64,000 nucleotides of DNA from the NCBI RefSeq assembly GCF_028389875.1, contig NC_084674.1:10883501-10947500 (forward strand). The letters are read 5' to 3'. The stretch's first letter is position 1; each line of letters begins with the position of its first letter. Positions 56,821 to 64,000 of this stretch are shown one piece after another. Source of the DNA: Rhea pennata (taxonomy: Eukaryota > Chordata > Aves > Rheiformes > Rheidae). A model generated the notes under the pieces. The model was not told the origin of the DNA and searched no databases. It saw nothing but the letters and a program-made list of their open reading frames with translations. Position numbers and translations under genes: made by a program.

Positions 56821-57231
56821 GCCGTCACGGGCCCTGTGGGGCGCTGCGGGGGCGCAGGCCGCGGCCTGCAGCAGAGGCGGCGGAGGCCCCACGCTGGGCA
56901 GCCCCGGGGCGCCCCACGGCGAGGGCCAGCCCAGGCGGCCGTGGGGGGCCGGGGGCGGCCGTGGGGGGCCGTGGGGCCGGGGGCGGCCGCGGGAGCCGCC
57001 CAGCGCCAGGCCCCGACGCTCCCACCCTCCACCCGACGCTTCCCGGCGGCAAAGGCGAAAATTGGGGCGTTTCTGCCGCTGCGGGGGGAGCTTCGGCTGA
57101 GGGGTGAGCGGCTCGGAGGAGGACGGCAGCGGGCAGAGACCCCGGGGCGGGCGCCGTGCGGGGACGTCGCGGCCGGGGCGCCAGGCGCCGCTCGCCGCCG
57201 CCGCTCGCCTCTTCCCGCTCCGCCGCCCACG
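56820..57231 (+). promoter_or_regulatory. IHO1: IHO1 CpG-island promoter and 5' UTR
   Basis: CpG island directly ahead of the first coding exon, with GC boxes and repeated ggggccg words. No TATA box seen. Confidence 0.5.
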
Positions 57232-57287
57232 ATGAACGTGAACGTCTGGAACATCAAGGAGATGTTCAGCACGCCCACGGCCCCGGG
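57232..57287 (+). CDS. IHO1: IHO1 (CCDC36), first coding exon only
   Basis: Encodes MNVNVWNIKEMFSTPTAP plus two bases, then a strong donor (GG then gtaagc). The human protein starts, as I recall, MNFNVWNIKEMLSIPSGSG, a clear match, and the position and strand fit synteny (right of KLHDC8B, same strand). IHO1 is a meiotic protein that binds the axis protein HORMAD1 and promotes double-strand-break formation together with REC114 and MEI4. The remaining exons (next expected motif SDSQFLFGSQF) were not found to 64000, so intron 1 is at least 6.7 kb and the gene runs off the window. Confidence 0.72.
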
Positions 57288-60200
57288 GTAAGCGCTCCGC
57301 GACTCTTTTTCTTCCTTCGTTTTCCACGTTTCTGAACGTTTGCGACGCTGGAGGCGCGGGGGCGGCGCCGGGCCGGGTGACCGGGCCGACTGGAAAACGA
57401 GCACGCGCGCTGTTTTCCCCTCGTGGTTCAGGACAGGAAGCGGTAGACGCTTTGCGGGGAAGCAAGCTAAGAGGTGCCCGGCAGGTGGAAATGGGGGACC
57501 GCGTTGCTCTGTTGCTGTGGCGTCGCGTTTCGGGAGGCTGGAGGAGGCTCCGCCACCCCTGCGCAGTCGCTGCATGGTAAAGAAGCAGCTTAGCGAACTA
57601 CGAGAAATATTCCTAGGATTAATCTACGGTTAATTATTGTCTTTTAATTAACCCATTCTGTGATTCTGCTTGTTCCTGTGTTGCTCTTAGCTACTAGGCC
57701 CTCTGATAGACTCACCGTTGTAGGGAATTTTAAAATCAACACTGGCTGCTCTGCTAAAAGCTCTTCTAAAAGCTATTCCGTGGTTCAAGTCATGCAGGGA
57801 AGTCTTATGGCTCGTCTTATGCCACACTTAGACAAGTGACTTAAATGTTCCCTTCACGCTTTATGGATAGAACAGATAAAATGAGTCATGATTTGCAATA
57901 TCATTACATATTATGTAATTATTCCATATATTGCATTTCTATATATGACACATTTTTGTTTCAAATAGAAGTCAAAGAGCAGATAGGACTGCCCACATCT
58001 ACAATATATAATGAAACACCAAATATTATTTGGGTGTAAGTATCTGGAGAGCAAATACATAAGAAGTGCTACATTTTCTATAGCAGAGTACTATCTTTTG
58101 CATCACACAGCTGAAAAATATAGCTAGACTTATCTCTTGTTTAACTTCTGGGAAGCTAATTGATGAATTTGGTCCCCTGAGCCTCTGTCAGTTAAAAAAG
58201 CTGGTTACATAAGACTTCCATTCACAGTTTTAGTCACATAGTCTCCTTGGCCTGATATTACCATGATGATGGACGATAATGAAAACATAATAATAGCTTA
58301 TTTGCCAATTATAAAAGTACTTGTCACAGGCACATGAAATAATTGAAATTTGCACAGATGCAGGGGTTAAAGGGAAGCTAATTCAGAGAAAAGCGTCTTT
58401 GTGTCTGTCACGATTTGTTCTTTATAAGTATGCATTGCGTAATTCTATTGTTTTCTTGGTACCCTGCAGCTTTCTTTTTTCTATTTATTTATTTTAAAGC
58501 AGTTACATTTAGAGTAGCCTGGAAACCCATGACTTTCCTTCTGGTCAGAGAATGAAAAGAGGAAACTTAGTGAAGAATATAGATCTATAATATCCTGTAG
58601 AGTCATGCAGTAGGAAGGGAAATGAACAGAAGAAGTACAGGTGCCTGTAGGTGATCATTTGAGTTCCTTTCTCCTCCAATGTGTCCTGTCAGCTACAATG
58701 CCTTCCCTTCCTTTGGTTTTAACTGGTTAATTAATGGAGAGAAACGTAGATAAGATTTTAACACCTGCTTCTCACCATTCCACCTTCTTCTTTGCAAGTG
58801 AGTTGCAAGGGTCAAATAGGGCATGAAACATTACTGAAAATGCAGCTGGGTTTTTGGAGAAGTTAAGAGGAAGGAGCAGGCTCTCAGCAGGCAAATTAAC
58901 TTTTTCTATAGGGAGAGAAAAGTTCGCACATAGGAGCGTGAGCATGTGTGTGAGTATTTGAAATAGTGGGAAAAGGCGTTAATTACTTTTTCCCAGCTCA
59001 CTTACTAAGCTACTAGAATCTCTTCTCACCACAGCAGGATATGATATATAATTCCCTGCCTTTGAGAGACCTTTAAAATGAAAGGACATTAGCATATAAT
59101 ATTGGCAGGATACAAACCACGCTGTTCGTTCTTTGCAAGCTCGAGGCAGGGTGTTACTTTTGAGAGCAGCTGTCACCAGGTCCCTCAGAAATGCAGAGCT
59201 CCAATGATACCGTGACATCACGATAATTTCTGCTGAAACCCCAGAGCAAGGATGATTTACTGTGAATCTTCTGTGCCTCCTTTCTCTCCGTGCTGCTCAC
59301 TGTGTTTCAGAGCAGACGGGAGACTCGGGGTTTTATCTGTGATTTGTTCTGTCGGACTGCCCCGCCAAAAGGGCACACTAAGAGAGATCGCCGAGGATCC
59401 AGGAACAGCAGTCAGGGTAGCAATGGTGCTTCAGTCAGCCTTGTATCGACTGGATTAGCGTCACCAGGGCATGAGGCTGAAACCACATTTTCAGACACCA
59501 TAAATACCTGCCTAAACCAGGAACTCCCAGGGGAAAAAATACACTTTCCTTGATCCTGAGCTGAGCACAAAACCCTCATTCGGAATATTACTATTGTAGT
59601 GCTACCATAAAAGTGATGATAATGAGCTGAAGTCAACATCTCTGCAGGAGCAACAGAAGCCAGAAATCCACTACAGAAGTATTTAATTAAAAAAAAAAAA
59701 AAAAAAAAAAGAAAAGGAGAGGATCGACATAGAAATAAGGCAGCTTGTTAAAAGGGACAGCCAAAAGAGTTAAATGCTTGCCTGAGGCATAGAGATTATC
59801 TGGACCTCATAGTGAAGCTCAGAACAAATGCATACCAGCTATCAAATGAAACTTGTGAAGGACCAGTACTAGGCCGGTATGCTTAAGTAGCACGGTAAAG
59901 AAGACTACTGAAAATGAGAAGACATCCTTCAAGAAGTTAAAATAGTATCAAAGAGAAAAACAGAGAACAAAGTATTTTACATTGAAGTTACCAGACTTAC
60001 ATTGTTCCATGAGGGGAAAAAAATGAGTAACTTGCTACAGGCAAAAAAACTAATAAATCCGCTTTCAAACACACTCTGCCAGAGAGTGTCAGGCCAATAT
60101 ATGACGAAAATATTAAAGAAGCATTCAGAAAAGGCCTGCTTGTCCTATTACTCTATATAATGGCTTATTTCTGCTGCTGGGAAAAAAACTTCGAGGCTTT

Positions 60201-63053
60201 ACAGCCTCATTCAATTGTTTCATGAAATTCCATCCCACATAGCAGGCCCACATGTTTTGAAGTCACCTGAAAATCTCAGAATTAGGAGAAAAAGAAGGAG
60301 ACAGCCAGATCGATGACTGAGAGAGCAGCCATAAAAAAATCCGGAGCCGTAGAGGAATTAGAAACTGGGGCTTTAAGTATAGTGTGCAGCCTGGAAGATG
60401 GCTTCAGACTAGGGGCAAAAAAAAAACCTGTCTCCAGATGTCTAATTCCTAATATGGTCAGGAATAAATCTGGTGTAAGTAAACAAGGCTGCTCCGAAGA
60501 AATCTCTGACTCCCTGTCTGAATATCCTCATAACGGAAAGGACCTGAGAGGCCCTGGCGACAAGCTCGCTGCTCGGGACAAAAGGGAGAATGTGGTTTCC
60601 AAGGTGAGGAATGTTTAGAGAGGATTGAATCATGTTGGAACAAATAATAGAATCGCTCATAGAAAGTAAAAATGACCTTGAGGAGTTAAAACAAGAGCAG
60701 AAGGAATCTGAGCCTAAAATCTGGACCTGGAGGTGGTGTTTGAGCTGATAACCTATAGAGGTTTCATTGTGGTTAGTACATTAGGGTCTGTGCCAAGAAA
60801 GTGTCTTACAAAATTTATTTGTAGAAATTTCTTTTAAGATATGGCTCAAGTGAAACAAATGAATTCCAACAAACAAGTCATTCCGTTCCAGAGGACAGAA
60901 AACAGACAGATAGTTTTATGCCATGGCAGTTCCCAGTGAAGAGCCGGTGAACGACCAGAAGCTGCAATAGCAGTTAAAATTCTTTAAAATGCCTCTGGCT
61001 GCGAAAGCTTTTCTGCACCTAAAGCACACGCTGATCCTTACTCAATTGCTGAACGCTTTGGCAGCCAGCAAGAAGTAACAGCAAGAAGAGCATGGCAGAG
61101 CCGGAGTCGCTTCCTATAGATACAGAATAAAGCTATGAGGAAAGCAGGTGAAAAGGAGCTGCCAGATTTTCCCATGGATTTGTTATGATGCAGTCCTGGT
61201 CCCTGAATAAAGAGAAGAACAAACTCAGATTTTCTGGACATGAATCAGGAAAAAAGGCACTTCTGTTGCACTGATGCAACTCAAGATTATTAGCAGGAGT
61301 AAAAGACCACTTCTTCAGGCAAAAAGCCTTATTGCTTGTTGAAGAAATGTATCAGGAAGGCGTAAGTGAGCTTCATCTACCAGGCTTCTGCAGAAGAAGG
61401 ATGTTGGCACAGATTCAGTGTGGATGATAAAATGAAATAAAATTGCTTACAGGAGTCTGCTGCAGCACTGTGAACAAATGTTATTTTAACACTCAGTTTG
61501 CTTTTCCAACTGACTCTTAAAACTTAATATTGGCAAGTAGGGATGGATCCAAACAACAGAGTAAAAATTGTTTCTACTGCCAGATGAGGCCTCTGATGAT
61601 TTATAGATTTTTAGCTTGCCAATGCACCTATAAACATCTAAGAAACACAAGACAAAAATACTGCACGGTGTATTTTCTTGGTTCGTTGTATCTGACAGCT
61701 ATTTTGAAGGAAGGTTAAACCTTTGAATGAAAGGTGATACCTTTGTATACAGTCATCATAAAACGTTTGGTTAGGGAAATCAGAGCTCAAAGAAATGAAA
61801 GAAGTTCCAGAAGATGTGACTTACCTTGCAGAGGGGGAATTCCCACTGACAGCATGGAAACTGAGAAGGTGAAGAACTAGTTGACTCCCCAGATATGCAG
61901 ATGGCTGCACATTTTTTTGCACGCTCGTGTTACAGAAAGCATTAGAGTTGCCAATATTGCAATACCGTGCGTAAAGTTAGGTGGGAAAAAGAAACGGTCC
62001 CATTGGTCGGTGGAGTATGATTTAGCACTTTTGTAGCTCACAAGAACTTATGACTGCACTTGTCTTATTCCTAAATCTTTTTTGTACTGGACACAGCTCC
62101 TAGTGCATATAGCATGGGAACCCTGTTGGCACAAAGGCACCAAGGACTCAGGAGATGGCTCACTGCAGCAGAAAGCCGAGTTCTCCCGAGATGAACTATT
62201 GCATCACCTAAATGAGACTTCCAACTGGGATTAGGTATCTAGAATGTTTCCTTGCTGTTTATAAGGAAGCTTTTATATTTAGGACATATCATGCGTCCAC
62301 GAAGCTCAGGAATCCTGAAAGAAATGGTCAGGTGGTTAGAAGAGCCACGGCTGTCCGATCTCACCATCACGGACCGGCCTGGGCCCAAGCGTGGCCACGC
62401 TGATGTCTTGCCCAGGTGTTAGTATATCGATTGCCAGCAGCGCTACACAAGGGAGAAAGAAATCTGCTGCTTGGGGGAATGTGTGCACTCGAGAGAGACA
62501 GCTGTCTCCTCTCCCCTCATAATTTGCAGAAGTGTCATCGTTCCTGAACTGCTCACTGGGATAGTGGATTAAGGCAGAAAAATTAAACTCTGGGGCGTTT
62601 GACAGCCTTTTTTGGTCATGGCACCAGTGCGTGGTGAGGTGGGGAAGTCACAGGGCACATAACGTCCTCTGGGCTGCAATACTCCTCAGAATGCCTGTAA
62701 TAAAAACTCTTTATTCTTAGGAAACTTACAGTTTGGACATTAAATAATATAATGGGACGGAGAAAATGAACAGGCTATGGGATATGAAATCCAGTCATGG
62801 TAACAGATACTTTCAAAGGGGAGTATGGAACTATATATTGACATTAAAACATTTAGGGACTGTAAAAACTCTTCTCCAAACTAAGAGGGAGTTTCCCTTG
62901 GCTAAAACAGGGGATAAATATAGCAAACTGGTGCAGGAGCTGCGACGCTGCTGCTGTAAGCCAGGGTCCTGTCCGTGCAGGGCCGCAGCTCCCATCTCTT
63001 CCGGCCACGCTGCCGTTCAGCAGCCACGGCATGCTCTGGGTTTGGTTTGGTTT

Positions 63054-63087
<34 letters not shown>

Positions 63088-64000
63088 CAGAAATTTATCG
63101 GAGACGGCAACAAGAAGCTGTGACAGTGAAAGTTATAGTCAGATCTTTTTAAATTAGATTTAGAGTCTTCAGACAGGTCAAAGGAGAAGTTTTGAATTCA
63201 AGTAGATTTATTGGACTTTTTGAGGATCCAGAAACTCGTACCTCATCTATTTTTGTCTGCAGCTCAGTGTACTCAGTAGGTTCAAAGCCAAAAGTATTAA
63301 TATGATATTGTCACTGATTCCACTAAATGAAGAGGAGGAGGCCTGAACAGTTCAGCCACTCCTGCTAAATCCTTTCCTGTTGTGGGAATGTATGATGTTT
63401 GGGCTCTTCCCAAAACCCAGTATTAACTGCAGCTTTCACTGCTAATAAGCGTTGGGGTGATCACCTTTTGTTAGCTGTGTGAGTGAGTCTCCTATTCCTT
63501 TTTCCTTTAGTTACATCATTTTACAGGGAAGGAAGACGCTGCCTGAGAGTCTCTTCCATTAACTTTGATCTGTAATTCTCAGTTCTGTTCACCCCTGTTT
63601 TACCAGGCACGATCAGAAGGAAGTCTTTGTGATTTAGTAGTAAACCTTTGGATTTGAACTAATTCAGTTGGTTTTCTTCTTGTCCCTTTTTTAAGAATTG
63701 TTATACCATGAGATTTTTTTTGTTGCCCTGGGCAGGCTGGGGTAAAGCTTTGTGCAGCGAGACACGGGGTGGAGGAAAGGCTCGCTCAGCCCGCGGGCGT
63801 TTCACCTATTGCTCCTGAGCAACGGCACCAAAGGAAGCAACACATCGCTTGCATTTTGTTTGCTTGAAAAACAGGACTAGGAGTATAAACCTGGCCCCAC
63901 ATTCCTTATGTCTGGACCGAGTCTGATTACTCCATCAGACTTGCAAAGATGGGGCAATGGAATAGATCATGTGAAAAATTAAAAAGCCAGCTCCTTTCCT
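57288..64000 (+). other. IHO1: IHO1 intron 1 (partial), AT-rich, no exon recognised
   Basis: AT-rich in sharp contrast to the laminin half. Poly(A) run at about 59688-59711 and poly(T) run at about 63054-63087. An exon-like segment at 57968-58034 has good splice sites but stops in the IHO1 frame. A 101-codon open frame at 60313-60618 and a short helical-looking frame at 60632 onwards (MLEQIIESLIESKNDLEELK) are not recognised. Nothing else could be supported. Confidence 0.5.
63054..63087. repeat. Poly(T) tract
   Basis: Uninterrupted run of about 30 T followed by agcagaaatttatcgg. It may be the tail of a minus-strand retrotransposed sequence, but no body could be recognised. Confidence 0.7.

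Noticed and set aside
57968-58034. Exon-like segment with good acceptor and donor after IHO1 exon 1
   Set aside because: In the phase required by IHO1 exon 1 it meets a TAA, and its other frame does not resemble IHO1.

Overview
The window is nuclear DNA from an amniote, most likely a bird. The genes have spliced eukaryotic structure. Two very GC-rich laminin genes have mostly short introns full of minisatellites, as on avian microchromosomes. A CR1-like 3' end (37.16-37.26 kb, core ttggaagggacc) and an older CR1/L3-like fragment are present. Gene order matches human 3p21.31: LAMB2, LAMB2-like (a pseudogene in human), CCDC71, KLHDC8B, IHO1. Species cannot be told from the sequence alone.

Layout. 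1-3000: apparent first intron and CpG-island promoter of a minus-strand gene that runs off the left edge (USP19 is expected by synteny; no coding exon is visible). 3840-14835, minus: complete LAMB2, 33 coding exons, 1806 codons. 15134-28809, minus: complete tandem paralogue LAMB2L, again 33 exons and open throughout, 1824 codons. About 209 bp separate the LAMB2L poly(A) signal from the LAMB2 start codon. 28.8-40.6 kb: gene-poor spacer with a large CpG island at 29.2-31.0 kb. 40650-41861, minus: CCDC71 in one coding exon, with a probable non-coding first exon near 44.47 kb. 44852-48942, plus: a five-exon, 349-residue protein that I read as a divergent HAD-fold protein of unknown function, sharing a CpG-island promoter with CCDC71. 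50409-52813, plus: KLHDC8B, five coding exons, 353 residues, with an upstream ORF. 52.9-57.2 kb: spacer with a second orphan CpG island. 57232-57287, plus: first coding exon of IHO1 (CCDC36); the rest of the window appears to be its AT-rich first intron.

The exon models were built by hand from splice sites and reading phase. Both laminin genes close exactly at their stop codons, and most corresponding exons have equal length, so the models check each other. LAMB2 and LAMB2L encode basement-membrane laminin beta chains; KLHDC8B is a Kelch protein linked to cytokinesis; IHO1 acts in meiotic double-strand-break formation; CCDC71 and the HAD-like protein have no established role known to me. The most unusual observations are the intact, closely packed LAMB2/LAMB2L pair with near-identical patches suggesting gene conversion, three GC-AG introns, an Arg-rich insert in LAMB2L domain IV, and the orphan HAD-like gene.
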